NCBI GenBank assembly: GCA_024803745.1
Contig: JANJXV010000043.1
Coordinates: 889,501 to 953,500, forward strand
From: Megascapheus bottae
Lineage: Eukaryota; Chordata; Mammalia; Rodentia; Geomyidae
Length of the DNA: 64,000 nt
Direction: 5' to 3'
A program made the position numbers and the translations under genes. Shown piece by piece: positions 10,470 through 24,307 of this stretch. How positions within the stretch are numbered: position 1 is the stretch's first letter; every line of letters begins with the position of its first letter. A model generated the notes under the pieces. The model worked only from the letters and a program-made list of their open reading frames with translations. It was not told the origin of the DNA and searched no databases.

Positions 10470-10612
10470 GTGAGTGTTGAGTTACGGGTAGGGTTAGGGT
10501 GAGGTTTAGGGTGAGGTTATGATTAGGGTTAGGGTTAGGGTGAGGTTTAGGGTAAGGGTTAGGGTGAGTGTTGAGTTACGGGTAGGGTTAGGGTGAGGTT
10601 TAGGGTGAGGGT
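10470..10612 (+). repeat. Local direct duplication, 94-bp offset
   Basis: The unusual segment TGAGTGTTGAGTTACGGGTA plus about 25 following bases occurs at 10471 and again at 10565. Its TTGAGTTACGGG core is off hexamer phase, so the duplication stands out from background. Confidence 0.75.
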
Positions 10613-13600
10613 GAGGGTGAGGGTTAAGGTGAGGGTGTGTGTTATTTTGAGGATTATTGTTAGGGTTATTTTTAGGGTTAGGGTTAGGGCTAGGGAGAGA
10701 GTGAGAATTAGCGTTAGGGTTAGGGTGAGGGTGAGGTTGAGTGTTAGGGTTATGGTTAGTATTATGGTTAGGGTGAGGGTTGGGGTTATGGTTAGTGAGA
10801 AGGTGATGATTAGGGTGAGTGTAACGGTTAGAGTTAGGGTGAGGGTGAGGTTTAGAGTGAGGGTTTGGTTTAGGGCGAGGGTTGGGGTAAGGGTTAGATG
10901 AGGGTTTGAGTGAGGGTTAGTGTTAGGGTTAGGGTTCAGGTTAGGGTGAGGTTTAGGGTTTGGGTTAGGGTTAGGGTTAGGTTTAGGGTTACAGTGAGGG
11001 TGAGGGTTAAGGTTAGGATTAGGTTTAGGGTTATAGTGAGGTTTAGGGTAAGAGTTAGTGTGAGGTTAGGGTTAGGGTGAGCATGAGTGTTAGGGTAAGG
11101 ATTAGGATTAGGGTTAATTTTAGGGTTAGGGTGAGGGTTAGCTTTTGTGTTAGGGTGAGGTTGAGGATTAGGATTAGGATTAGGGTTAGGGTGAGGGTGA
11201 GGGTGTGTGTGAGGGTTAGGGTGAGGGTTAGAGTTACAGTTAGTTTTAGGTTTAGGGTGAGTGTTAGGTTTAGGGTTAGGGTAAGGGTGAGGGTTAGAGT
11301 GAGAGGTAGGATGAGGGTTGGGTGTTATGGTTAGTGTGTGGGTTAGGTTTAGGGTGAGGGTTAGGGTAAGGCTTAGGGTGAGGGTTAGGGTGGCGGTTAG
11401 TGTTAGGGTTAGGGTTAGGGTGAGGTTTAGGGTTTGGGTTTGGGTTAGGGTAAGGTGTAGGGTGAGGTTGAGGGTGAGAGTTAGGATGAGAGTTAGGGAT
11501 ATGTTTAGGATGAGGGCTAGAATTTGGTTTAGGGTTAGGGTTAAGGTTAGGTTTAGGGTTAAGGTGAGGTTTAGGGTTAAGTTTAGGGTTACGGTGAGGG
11601 TTAGGGTGAGGGTCAGTGTGAGGCTTAGGGTACAGGTTAGGGTGAGGGTTAGGGTGAGGGTTGGGTTAGGGTTAGAGTTAGGGTGAAGTTTAGCGTTTGG
11701 CTTAGCGTTAGGGTGAGGTTGAGGGTGAGGACTAGGGTGAGGGTTAGGTTATGGTTAGTATGAGGGTTAGGATTTGGTTTAGGGTTAGGTTTAAGGTTAG
11801 GTTTAGGGTTAAGGTGAGGGTGAGGTTTAGGGATAGGGTTCGGTTTAGGGTTACGGTGAGGGTTAGGGTGAGGGTCAGGGTGAGGCTTAGGGTTAGGGAG
11901 AGGCTTACGGTGAGGGTGAGGGTTAGGGTTAGGTTTAGGGTTAGGGTGAGGTTTAGGGTTATGGTTATGGTTAGGGTAACAGTTACGGATTGTGTGAGGG
12001 TTAGGGTTAGGGTTAGAATTAGGGTTCGGTTTTGGTTTAGGTTTAGGATTATGGTTATGTTTAGGGGTAGGGTGAGGGTGAGGGTTAGGGTGAGGGTGAG
12101 AGTTATGGTCAGGGTTAAGGTTAGGGTTAAGGTGAGGGTGAAGGTGGGGCTGATGGTTAGGGTGAGGGTGAGGGTTAGTGTTAGGTTGAGGTTTAGGGTT
12201 AGGTGAGGTTGAGGTTTTGGGTAAGGGTGAGTGTTAGGGTTAGGGTTATGGTGAGAGTGAGGGTGAGGGTTACGTTTAGGGTGAAGGTGAGGGTTAGGGT
12301 TAAGGACCCTTAGGGTTAGGTTAGGGTTAGAATTGGCGTTAGGGTTAGGTTTATGCTTAGGGTTTGGGCTAGGAGTGTGGTTAGTGTTAGGGTTAGCATT
12401 AGGGTTAGGGTTAGGGTTATGTATAGGGTTAAGAGGAGGACTAGGTTTAGGGTTTGGTTTAGGGTTAGGTTTCGGTGAAGGTGAGGGTTAGGGTAAGGGT
12501 TAGGGTTATGGTAGGTTTAGGATGAGGTTGAGCGAGAACGTTAAGATTAGGGTAAGAATTAGGGTAGAGTGAGGGTTAGGGTGAGTGTGAGGGTTAGGGT
12601 TAGGGTTAGGGTAAGGGTGAGGATCAGGGTGAGGATTAGGGTTAGTGTTAGGGTAATCGTTAGAGTAAGGGTTAGCCTGAGGGTGAGGGTTATTGTTAAG
12701 GTTAGGGTGAGATTGAGGCTTAGGGTGAGTGAGAGGCTGAGGGTGAGGGTTAGGATTAGAGTTAGAGTGAGTGTTAGGGTGAGTGTGAGGGTTAGGTTTA
12801 GGGTTAGGGTTACGGTTAGGGTGAGGGTGATGGTGAGTGTGAGGGTTAGGGTTAGGTTTAGGGTTACAGTGCGGGTTAGGGTGAGGGTCAGGGTGGGTGT
12901 TAGGGTTAGGTTGAGAGTTATGGTGAGGGTGAGGGTTAGGGTGAGTGTGAGGGTTAGGGTTATGTTTAGGGACACTTACGGTTAGGGTTAGGATTAGGGT
13001 TAGGGTTAGGGTTATTTTGAGGGTTAGGACTAGGGCTACGTTTAGGATTTCTGTTAGGGTTTGGGTTAGGGTTAGGGTTAGGGTTAAGTTTTGGGTTAGG
13101 GTTAGATTTACGGTGAGGTTTAGGGAGAGGGTTAGACTGAGGGTTAGGTTGAGTGTGAGGGTTAGGGTTAGGGTTACGGTGAGGTTTAGGGAGAGGGTCA
13201 GGGTGAGAGTTAGTTTTAGGGTGAGAGTGAAGGTTAGCGTGAGGATGAGGATGAGGAGAGGGTGAGGGTTGGGATTAGGTTTAGGGTTAGGGTGAGGGTT
13301 AGGGTGAGGTTTAGGGTTGGGGTTAGGGTAAGGGTCAGGGTTTGGGTGAGGGTTAGGGTTAGCGTTAGAATTAGGGTTTGGGTTTGGTTTAGGGTTAGGA
13401 TTATGGTTAGTTTTGGGGTTATGCTGAGGGTGAGGGTTAGGGTGAGGGTGAGAGTTAGGGTCAGGGTGAGGGTTAGGGTTAGGGTGAGCGTCAGGTTGAG
13501 GCTGAGGCTTAGGGTGAGGTTTAGGGTTAGGGTGAGGGTTAGGGTGAGGGCTAGGGTGAGGATGAGGGTTAGGGTGAGGGTTAGGTTTAGGGTAGGGTGA

Positions 13601-14306
13601 GGGTTAGGGTTAGGGTTAGGGTGAAGGTGAGGGTTAGGGTTATGTTGAGGGTGAGGTTGAGGTTAGGGTTATGGTTATGGTTAGGGTTCGGGTGAGGGTT
13701 AGGCTGAGTGTAAGGTTTAGGTTACGGTTAGTGTAAGGGTTAGTGTTAGGATTAGGTTTTGGGTGAGGGTTAGGGTTAGAGTTAGGGTTAGGGTTTGGGT
13801 TAGGGTTATGGTGAGGGTTGTGGTGAGGGTTAGGGTTAGGGTTAGTTTAAGGGTTAGGCTTAGGGTTAGGCTAAGGCTTACGGTGAGGGATAGCACGAGG
13901 GTGAGGGTTAGGATTAGGTTTAGGTTTAGGGTTAGGGTGAGTGTGAGGGTGAGGGTTAGGTTTAGGGTTACAGTGAGGATTAGGGTGAGGGTTTGGATTA
14001 GGGTTAGGGTGAGGGTTAGGATTTGATTTAAGGTTCGGGTTAGGGTTAGGGTTATGGTGAGGGTGAGGGTTAGGGTTAGGGTTAGGGATAGACTTCAGAT
14101 TGGGATGAGGTTTAGCTTGGTGTGTAGGGTTAGGGTTAGGGTTTAGGTTAGGGTGAGGGTTATGGTGAGGATTAGTGTTAGAGGTAGTTTTAGGGTTAGG
14201 GTTAGGTTTAGGGTGAGTGTTAGGGTGAGGGTTAGTGTTTGGGTGAGGATTAGGATTAGGGTTAGAGTGAGGATTAGGGTGAGGTTTAGGGTTAGAGTTA
14301 GGTTTA

Positions 14307-14437
14307 GGGACCCTTAATGTTTGGAATAGGGTTTGGGTTAGGAAATAGGGGTTATGTTTAGGATTAGGGTTAGGGATACGTTTATTTTTAGGGCTAGGCT
14401 TTGGGTTAAGAGTTACGGTTATGTTTAAGGATACTTA
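14307..14437 (+). repeat. Paired GGGACCCTTA-box module
   Basis: A GGGACCCTTA box at 14307 and a diverged AGGATACTTA at 14428 lie 121 bp apart. Between them is the phase-breaking block (here GGAAATAGGGGTTATG, about 14341) and a TTTGGGTTAAG stretch before the second box. Confidence 0.75.
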
Positions 14438-16115
14438 CGGTTAGGGTTAGGATTAGTTTTAGGGTTAGGGTTAGGTTTAGGTTTAGGGGTTAGGGCTAAG
14501 TTTAGGATTTGGCTTAGTGATAGGGTTAGGGTTAGGTTTAGGTTTAGGGTTAAGGTTTGGGTTAGGGTTAGAGTTATGGTGAGGTTAGGGTGAAGGTTAG
14601 GGTAAGGGTTAGTTGTAGGGTTAGGGTTAGGGTTAGGGTTAGGGTCAAGGTGAGAGTGAGGGTTAGGGTGATTGTGAGTGTGAGGGTTAGGGTTGGGATT
14701 AGTGTTAGAGGGAGTGTTAGGGTGAGTGTGAGGTTTAGGATTAGAGTTAGGGTTAGGGTTCAGTTTAAGGTGAGGGTGAGGGTTAGTGTTAGGGTAAGGG
14801 TAAGGGTTAGGTTTAGAGTTAGGGTGAGTGTGAGGGTGAGGGTGAGGGTTAGGGTTATTTTTACGGTGAGGTTTAGGGTGAGGGTTAGGGATATCTTTAG
14901 GGTGATGATGAAGGTGAGAGTGAGGGTTAGGGTTATGGATAGGGTGTGGCTGAGGGTTAGGGTGCGTGTTAGGGTTAGGGTAAGGGTTAAGGTGAGGGTT
15001 AGAGTGAGGCTGAGGGTTAGCATGAGGGTTAGGGTTAGGGTAAGGGTTAAGGTGAGGGTTACCTTGAGGTAGAGGATTAGGGTGAGGCTTAGTGTTAGGG
15101 TTAGGGTTAGGGTGAGGGAGAGGGTGAGGGTTAGAGTGAAGGTTAGGCTTAAGGTTAGGGTTAAGGTGAGGGTGAGGCTTAGCGTGAGGGTGAGGGTTAG
15201 GCTGAGGATTATGTTTAGGGTTAGGTTGAGGGTTTGGGTGAGTGTGAGGGTGAGGGTTACAGATAGGGTTACTGTGAGGGTTAGGGTGAGGTTTAGGGAT
15301 AGGATTAGGGTGATGATGCGGGTTAGGGTGAGGATTTGGGTTATGATTAGGGTGAGTGTGAGGGTTAGGGTGAGGGTTAGGTTTAGGGTTAGGGTGAGGG
15401 TTAGGGTTAGTGTTAGGGTTAGGGTTAGGTTTAGGGTGAGGGTTAGGTTTAGGGTTAGGGTTAGGGTTTTGTTTGGGTTAGGGTTAGGATTAGGTTTAGT
15501 TAGTGTTATGGTTAGAGCTAGTGTGAAGGTTAGGGCTAGGATTAGTGTGAGGGGTAGGGAGAGTGTGAGTGTTATGTTTAGGGTTAGGTTTAGGGTTAGG
15601 TTGAGGGTAAGGGTGAGGGCTAAGTTTAGGGTTAGGGTAAGGGTTAGGGTTTGGGTTAGGGTTAGTGCTAGGGTTAGGGTTAGGTTTAGTGTTAGTGTTA
15701 GGTTTTGGGTTAGGTTTAGGGTTATGTTTACTGTGAGGGTTAGGATGAGGGTGAGCTTCAGGGTTAGGGTTACTGTTATGGTTAGGGTTAGGGTGAGGGT
15801 TATGTTGAGGGTAAGTGTTAGGGTTAGGTTAGGGTAAGGGTTAGGGTTAGGGTTAGAGTTAGGGTTAGGTTTTGGTTTAGGGTTAGGTTTATGTTTAGGT
15901 TTGGGGATCGGGTTTGGTGAGGGTGAGTGTGAGGGTGATGGTGTGTAACGGTTAAGGTTAGGGTTAGCGTTAGGGTGAGGGTGAGGGTGATGGTGAGAGT
16001 TAGTGTTAGGGTTAGGTTTATGTTTACGGTTAAGGTTTGGGTTAGGGATGGGTTTAGGTTTAGGGTTAGGTTTAGTGTTAGGGTTAGTGTTGTGTCAGGT
16101 TTAGAGTTAGGGTTA

Positions 16116-16136
16116 GGGGGAGGGGGAGGGGGAGGG
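16116..16136 (+). repeat. Pure GGGGGA island
   Basis: Three consecutive GGGGGA-type hexamers, a variant otherwise rare in the array, are followed by GGGTGACTGTTAGGG. A related island lies at 25353-25371. Confidence 0.7.
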
Positions 16137-16946
16137 TGACTGTTAGGGTTAGGTGGACGGAAGGGAGAGGGTTAGGGTTAGGTTTGGGGTGATGGTTATG
16201 GTTAGGGTGAGGGTTAAGATTAGGCTTATGTGTAGGGTAAGGTTTAGAGTTATGGTTGGGTTTGGGTGAGGGTTAGGTTTAGGGTTAGGGTTAGATTTAG
16301 GGTGAGGGTGAGCGTGAGGGTTAGGGTTAGGTTTAGGGTTATGGTGAGGGTTATGGTGAGGGTTAGGTTTAAGGTTACTCTTAGGGTTAGGGGTAGGTTG
16401 AGGGTGAGGTTTTGCGTGAGGGTCAGGGTTAGGGTGAGGGTTAGGGTTAGTTTTAGGGTTAGGGTGAGGAGAGGGTATGAGTGAGGGTTAGGGTTAGGGT
16501 TACGGTGAGGGTTATGATGAGGGTTAGGGATAGAGTTTGGGTGAGTGTGAGGGTTAGAGTGAGGGTTAGGGTTAGTTTCAGGGTGAGGGTGAGTGTTCGG
16601 GTGAGGGTTAAGGTTAGGGTTAATTTTAGGGTTAGTGTTCCGGTGAGGGTTAGGTTTAGGGTTAGGGTGAGGTTTAGGGTGAGTGTTAGTTTTAGGGTTA
16701 ATGTTAGGGTGAGGGTGAGGGTTAGGTTTTGGTTTAGTGTTAGGTTTAGGGTTAGGATTAGGTTGAGGTTGACAGTCAGGTTTAGGGTTAGGGATTGGGT
16801 GATGGTTATGGTTTGGGTTATGGTTAGTTTTAGGGTTAGGGTTAAGGTTAGGCTTAAGGTGAAGCTTAGGGTTCGGGTTCGGGTTCGGGTTTGGGTTTGG
16901 GTTAGGGTGAGGTTTAGGGTGAGGTTAAGGGTTAGGGTTAGTTTTA

Positions 16947-17076
16947 GGGACCCTTAAGGTTTGGGTTATGGTTTGGGTTAGGAGTTAGTGGTTATGTTTA
17001 GTGTTAGGGTAAGTGTTACATTTATGGTTAGGGCTAGGGTTTGGGTTAAGGGTTAAGGTTAGTTTTAAGGACCTTA
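16947..17076 (+). repeat. Paired GGGACCCTTA-box module
   Basis: Boxes at 16947 (GGGACCCTTA) and about 17068 (AGGACCTTA, one C lost) are about 121 bp apart. GGAGTTAGTGGTTATG lies between them near 16980, and TTTGGGTTAAGGG precedes the second box. Confidence 0.78.
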
Positions 17077-20000
17077 CGGTTATGTTTAGGATTAGTTTTA
17101 GGGTTATGGTTTTGTTTAGGGTTAGGGGTTAGGGTGAGGGTTAGGGTTAGGTTCAGAGTTAGGTGAGGGTTAGGGTGAGGGTCAGGGTGAGAGTTAGTGT
17201 TAGTGTTTTTGTTAGGGTTAGGATTAGGTTTAGGGTTAGGGTGAGGGTTAGGGTGAGGGTTAGGTTGAGTATGATGGTGAGGGTTAGGTTTAAGGTTAGG
17301 GTTAGAGTGAGGGTTAATGTCAGTTTTAGGGTGAGGTTAAATTGTAGGGTTACGGTTAAAGTAAACGTTAGGGTGAGTGTGAGGGTTAGGGTTAGGGTTA
17401 GGTTAGGGTGAGGTTGAGGGTTAGGGTTAGGCTTAGTGCTAGTGTTAGGGTAAGGGTTAGGCTTTGGGTTAGGGTTAAGTTTAGGATGAGTGTTATGGTG
17501 AGGGTTTAGGTTTAGAGTTAGTTTTAGGGTTAGGCTTAGAGTTAGTGCTAGGGTTAGGGTGAGGGTTAGCGTGAGGGTGAGGGTTAGGCTGAGGGTTAGA
17601 GTTAGGGTTTGGTTTAGGGTTAGAGTGAGTGTGAGTATAGGAATGAGGATTAGGGTTAGGGTTACTGTGAGTGTTACGGTGAGGGTTAGGGATAGGGTTA
17701 GGGTGATGATGAGGGTAAGGGTGATGGTTAGGGTTATGGTTCGGGTGAGGGTGAGGGTTAGGGTGAGGGTTAGGGTTAGGGTTAGGGTGAGGGTTAGGGT
17801 TAAGGTTAGGGTTTGGTGAGCGTTAGGGTGAGGTTTAGGGTTAGTGTTAGGGTTAGGGTAAGAGTTAAGGTGAGGTTTATTGTGAGGATTATGGTTAGGG
17901 TTTGGGTTAGGGTTACGATATGGCTTAGTTTTAGGGTTAGGTTTAGAGTTAAGGTGAGTGCTAGGGTTAGGGTGGTTGTTAGGGTGAGGGTTATGTTTAG
18001 GATGAGGGTTAGGTTGAGAGTGAGGGTTAGGGTGAGGATGAGGGTGAGGATGAAGGTTAGGATTAGAGTTAAGGTTAGAATTAGAGTGAGGGTTAGGTAA
18101 GTGTGAGGGTTAGGATTAGGGTTAGGGTTAGGGTTAGGTTTAGGATGAGGGTGAGGGTGAGGTTTAGGGTTAGGGTTACCGTTAGGTATAGGGTTAGAAT
18201 AACGGTTAAGGTGAGGTTTAGGGTGAGGTTTATGATTAGGGTTTGGGTTAAGGTTAGGGTTAGGATTATGTTTAGTTTTAGGGTTAGGGTTAGAGTTAGG
18301 GTGAGGGTTAGGGTTAGGGTTAGAGTGAGGGTTAGGGTGAGTGTGAGGGTTAGGGTTAGGTTTGGGGTTACGGTGAGGGTGAGGGTTAGGGTGAGTTGAG
18401 ATTTAGGGTTAGGGTTAAGGTAGGGTTAGGGTTAGGATTAGGGTGAGGGTGAGGGTGAGGTTTAGGGTTAGGTTTAGGTTTGGGGTTAGGGTCAGGGTTT
18501 GGGTTAGGGATAGGGTTAGGGTTAGGATTAGGTTTGGTGTTAGGGTTAGGGTTTGTGTTAGGGTTAGGGTGAGTATTACGGAGAGGGTGAGGGTGAGACT
18601 GAAGGTTTGGGTTAGCTTGAGGCTGAGGGTGAGGGTTAGGGTTAGGGTTAGGTTTAGGGTTAGGGTGAGGGTTAATGTTAGTGCTAGGGTTAGGGTGAGA
18701 TTTAGGGTTTTGGTTAGGGTTAGGGTTAAGGTTAGATTGAGCGTCAGGTTTAGGGTTAGGGTTAGTTTATGTTTAGGGGGAGGGTGGGAGTAAGGGTTAG
18801 GTTTAGGGTTAGGGTTAGGGTTATCGTGAGGGTTATGGTGAAGTTTAGGGTTGGGATTAGTTTTAGGGTTAAGCTTAGGGTTAGGGTTAGGGTTAGGATG
18901 AGGGTGAAAGTGAGGGTGAGGGTTAGGTTTAGGCTTACCGTGAGGGTAATGGAAAGGGTTAGGAATTGGGTTAGGGTGAGGGTGAAGGTTACGTTGAGGG
19001 TGAAGGTTAGGGTAAGAGTGAGGCTGAGGCTTAGTGTGAGGGTTAGGTTTAGGGTTACTGTAAGGTTTAAGGTTAGGGTTAGGGATAGGTTTAGAGTTAG
19101 GGTGTGGGTAAGGGTTAGGGTTAGGATAGGGTAAGGGTTATCATGAGGGTTAGGGTTATGGTTAGTGTTAGGGATAGGGTTAGGTTTAGGTTGAGGTTTA
19201 GGGTTTGGGTTAGGGTTAGGGTTAGGTTTAGGGTTAATGTGAGGTTGAGGGTGATGGTTAGGGTGAGGGTTAGAGTTATGGTTAGGGTGGTGGTTAGAGT
19301 TATGGTTAGGGTGAGTGTCAGGGTTAGGGTTAGGGTGAGTGTGAGGGTAATGGTGAGGTTTAGGGTTAGTGTTAGGATAAGTGTTAGGGTTTGGGTTAGG
19401 GTTGTGGTTAGCGTTAGGGATCAGGATAGGGTTAGGATTAGTTTTAGGATTAGGATTTGGTTTAGCAGTTAGGGGTTATGTTTAGGGTTACATTTATGGT
19501 TAGGGTTAGGGTTTGGGTTAACGGTTAGGGATCCTTATGGTTAGGTTAGGATTAGAGTTAGGGTTAGGGTCATGTTTATGGTTAGGGCTAGGGCTAGGTT
19601 TAGAATTTGGGTTAGGGTTAGGGTTAAGGTAATGGTTAGGGTTTGGGTTAGCATAAGGGTTAGGGTTAGGGTTAATTTTAGTTTTAGCATTAGGGTTTGG
19701 GTTAGGGTTACGTTAATGGTTAGACTAAGGTTGAGGATTAGGTGGAGGGTGAGGGTTAGGTTGAGGATGAGGGTTAGGGTTACAATAATGGTTAGGGTTA
19801 GGATTATGGTTTGGGTGATGGTTAGGGTTAGTGTTAGATTTAGGGTTAGGGTTTGTTTTAGGGATAGAGTTAGGGTTAGGTTTGGGGTTAGGGTGAGGGT
19901 GAAGGTGAGAGTTAGGGTGAGGGTGAGGGTTAGGGTTAGGGTTAGGGTTACGGTTAGGGTTAGTGTTAGGGTTAGTTTTAGGGTGACGTTTGGTGAGGGT

Positions 20001-20438
20001 TAGGTTTAGGGTTAGGCTTCGGGTTAAGGTTAGAGTGAGGATTAGTGATAGGGTAAGGGTTAGGGTGAGGGTGAGTTGAGGTTCAGGGTTCCGGTTAGGA
20101 TTGGGGTGAGGGTTAGGGTTAGATTGAGGATTAGGGTCCGGGTTAGGGTTAGGGTTAGCATTATGGTTAGAGTGAGGGTTAGTTTAGGGTTTGGGGTTAG
20201 GGTTAGGTTTAGGGTGAGGTTTACGTGAGGGTGAGTGTTGAGGTTAGGGTTAGGGTTGGGGTTTGGTTTAGGGTGAGTTTTATTTTGAGGGTTAGTATTA
20301 GGGTTCGACTTAGGGTGAGGGTTAGGTTGAGGGTGAGGTTTAGGGTGAAGGTTAGGGTTAGGTTTAGGGTTAGGGTGAGATAGAGGGTGAGGGTTAGTGT
20401 TAGGGTTAGGGTGAGGGTTAGGGTTAGGGTTAGGTTTA

Positions 20439-20569
20439 GGAAACCTTAAAGTTATTGTTAGGGTTAGGGTTGGGAGTTAGGGGTTATGTTTATGGTTAGG
20501 GTTAGGGTTAGCTTTATGGTTAAGGATAGGGATTGTGTAAACGGTTATGGTTAGGTTTAGGGACCCTTA
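20439..20569 (+). repeat. Paired GGGACCCTTA-box module
   Basis: Boxes at 20439 (GGAAACCTTA) and 20560 (GGGACCCTTA) are 121 bp apart, with GGAGTTAGGGGTTATG between them near 20471. Confidence 0.78.
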
Positions 20570-23500
20570 AAGTGAGGGTTAGAATTAGGGCTAGGGTTAG
20601 GGTTATGGTCAGGGTTAGGGTTAGGGTTAAGGTTTGGGTTAGGGTTAAGGTTAGGGTGAGGTTTAGGGTGAGGGTTAGGGTGAGGGTTAGTGTTAGGGTT
20701 AGGGTGAGAATGAAGGCTAGGATGAGGGTGAGAGTGAGAGTGAAGTTTAGGTTTAGGGTTAGGTTTACAGAGAGGGTTAGCGTGAGTGTGAGGGTTAGGG
20801 TTAGGGTTAGGGTGAGGGTGAGGGTGAGGGTGAGTGTGAGTGTGAGGGTTAGAGTCAGTGTTAGGGTAAGGGTTAGGTTTTTGGTTAGGGTTAGTGTAAG
20901 GGTTAGGGTTATGTTAGGATTAGGTTTAGTTTTAGGGTTAGTTTTGTGTTGGGGTTAGGTTAGGGTTATGGTGAGGGTGAGGGTGAGGGTGAAGGTTACA
21001 GTAGGGTGACTTTGAGGTTGAGGTTTAGGGTTACGTTTATGCTTAGGTTTAGGGTGAAGGTTAGGTTGAGGGTAAAGGTTAAGGTTAGGTTTAGGGTAAT
21101 GGTTAAGGTTAGGGTTAGGATTAGTGTTTGGGGAGGGTTAGGTTGAGGGTTAGGGTTAGTGTAAGGGTTAGGTCTAGGATTAGGTTTTGGTTGAGGGTTA
21201 GGGTTAGGGTTAGGGTTAGGGAGAGATTAGTGTTAGGGTGAGTGTGAGGGTTAGAGTTAGGGTTAGAGGTAGGGTTAGGGTTACAGTAAGGGTTAGTTTT
21301 AGGGTGAGGGTTAGGGTGAGGGTTATGTTTAGGATTAGAGTTTGGGTGAGGGTGAAGTTTAGGGTGAGGGTTAGGGATAGGGTGAGGTTGAGATTTAGGG
21401 TTAGGGGTAGGATTAGATTGAGGGTTATGATAAGAGTGATGGTTAGGATGAGGGTTAGGATTAGGTTTAGGGTGAGGGATAGGGTTAGGGTTAGGGTTAA
21501 GATTATTATTAGGGTGAGGGTTAGGTTAGGGTTAGGGTTAGGTTTAGGATTGAGTTAGGGTTAGGGTTAGGTTTAGGGTTAGGGTGAGGGTGAGGTGAGG
21601 GTTAGGTTTAGGGTTAGAGTTGTTGTGAATATGAAGGTTAGGGTTAGGGTTAGGGTTAGGTATAGGGTTAGGGTTAGGGTAAGGTTTAGGGTTAGGGTCA
21701 GGGTTAGGTTTAGGGTTAGTGTGAGGAATAGGGTGCAGGTGAGGTTTAGGGTTAGGTTTAGGGTTTGGGTGAGGCTTAAGGTTAGGGTTAGGGTTAGGTT
21801 GAATGTTATGATGAGGGTTACGGTGAGGGTTAGGATTAGGGTTAGGCTTAGGGTTTGGGTGAGTGTAAAGTTAGGTAAGGGTGAGGGTTAGGGTGAGGGT
21901 GAGTGTTAGGGTTAGGCTTAGAGTGAAGGTGACGGTGAGGGTTAAGGTTAGGGTTAGGTTTAGGTTTAAGGTTATGCTTAGGGTAAGGTTTACTGTTAGG
22001 GTAAGGGTTCAGGTTAGTGTGAGGTTTAGGGTGAGGGTGAGGGTGAGGGTGAGGGTTATGGTTAGGGTTAGGATTAGGATTAGGTTTAGGGGGATGGTGA
22101 GGTTGAGTGTTAGGGTTAGGTTTTCGTTTAGGGTTCGGGTAAGGGTTTGGGTTAGGATTAGGGTTAGGGTTAGTGTGAGGGTTAGGTTGGGGTTAGGTTT
22201 TGTGTTTGGGTTAAGTTTAGGGTTAGGGGCTTACAGTTAGGGTTAGGGTTACAGTTTGGGTGAGGGTTAGGGTTAGGGTAAGGGTTAGGTTGAAGGTGAT
22301 GGTGAGGGTTAGTTTGAGGTCTAGGGTTAGGGTTAGGGTTTGGGTAAGGGTTAGGGTGAGGGTTAGGGTTTGGGTTAGGTTTAGGGTTAGGTTGAGCGTG
22401 AGGCTGAGTGTTAGGGTGAGGTTGAGTGTGAGGGTTAGGGTTAAGATTAGGGTGAGGGATAGGGTTAGAGTGATGGTTAGGGTGAGGGTTAGTGTTAGGG
22501 TTAGGGTTAAGATTAAGATGAGGGTTAGGGTTAGAGTGAGGGTTAGGGTTAGGTTTAGGGTGAGGGTTAGCGTATGTGTTAGGGGTAGGGTTATGGTTAG
22601 GGTTAGGGTGAGAGTTAGGTTAGGGTTAGGGTTAGGTTCAGGGTTAGTGTTAGGATGAGGGTGATGGTTAGGTTTAGGGTAAGGGTTAGGGTTAGGATGA
22701 GGGTGTGGGTTAGGGTTAGGGTTAGGAATAGGGTGAGGATTAGGATTAAAATGAGGGATAGGGTGAGGGTTAGTTTTAGGGTTAGTGTTAGGGTGATGGT
22801 GAGGTTGAGGGTCAGCTTGCGGTTGAGGGTTAGGGTTAGGGGGGTTTAGGGTTAGTGTTAGGGTGAGGGTGAGAGTTCAGGTTAGGGTTAGGGTGAGGGT
22901 TATGGTGATGGAGTGGCTGAGTGTGACGGTGAGGGTGAGGGTTAGGGTTAGGTTTAGGGTTTGGGTTAGGATTAGGGTTAGGGTTAGGTTTAGGTTTTGT
23001 GTTAGGGTTAGGGTTTGTGTTTGGGTTAGGGTTAGGGTTAGGTGGTTAGGGTTAGGTTTAGGGTTGGTTAGGGTTAACATTACGGTTAGGGTTAAGGTTA
23101 GGGTTTGGGTGAGGGTTAGTGTTGTTGTTATGTTTAGGGTTTGCGTTAGGGTTGATGTTGGGTTATAGTGAGGGTTAAGGTTAGTGTTAGGTTTAGGGTG
23201 AGGGTGAGGGTTAGGGTTAGGGTGAGAGTGAGGGTTAGGGTTAGTGTTATGTTTAGGTTTAGGGTTAGGGTAAGGGTTAGGGTTAGTGTGAGTGACAGGG
23301 TGACAGTTAGGTTGAGGGTTAAGGTTAGGGTTAGGGTTAGGGTGAGGGTGACGGTTATGGTGAGTGTTAAGATTAGGGTGAAGTTTAGGGTTAGAGTGAT
23401 GGTTAGGTTGAGGATGAGGGTTAGGGTTAGGGTTAAGATAAGGGTGAGATTTAGGGTTAGAGTGAGGGTGAGTGTGAGGCATAGGGTTAGGGTTAGTGTT

Positions 23501-24307
23501 AGGGTGAGGGTTAGGGTTAGGGGTTGGGTGAGGGTGAGAGTGAGGGTTAGGGTTAGGGTTAGGATTAGGTTGAGGTTAGGGTTAGAGTGAGGTTTAGTTT
23601 GAGGGTTAGGGTTAGGGTTAGGTTTAGGGTGAGGGTGAGGGTGAGAGTTAGGATGAGGGTGAGGGTGAGGGAAAGGGTGAGTGTGAGGGTTAGGGTTTGG
23701 TTAGGGTGAGTGTGAGAGTGTGGGTTAGGGTGACAGTAAGGGTGAGGGTGTGGATTAGGGTGAGAGTGAGGGTTAGGGTTAGGTTTAGGGTTACTTTTAG
23801 GGTTAGGGTGAGGGTTAGGGTTAGGGTTAGTGTGAGGTTTAGGGATAGGCTTAGGGTTAGGGTGAGGGTTAGGGTTTGGTTTAGGGTTAGGTTAAGATTA
23901 GGGTCAGGATGAGGTTTAGGATGAGGGTTAGGGTTAGGATTAGTGTTAGGTTTAGGGTTGGGATGTGGGTTAGGGTTATGTTTAGGTTTAGGGTTAGGGT
24001 GAGGGTTTGGGTGTGATTTAGGGTGAGGATTACCGTTAGGGTAGAGTTAGGTTTAGGGTTAGTGTTAGGGTTAGGGACCCTTAAGTTTACGTTAGGGTTA
24101 AGTTTAGGTTTAGAATGAGGATTAGAGTTAGGGTTATGTTTAGTGTTATGGGTAGGTTTAGGGTAAGGGTAAGGGTTAGGGTTAGGATGAGGATATGGGT
24201 GAGGGATAGGCTTAGTGTTAGGTTTAGGGTTAGACTGAGTTTTTGGGTAGGGTTAGGGTGAGGATTAGGGTTAGGGTAGGGTAGGTTTAGGGTTATGGTT
24301 AGGTTTA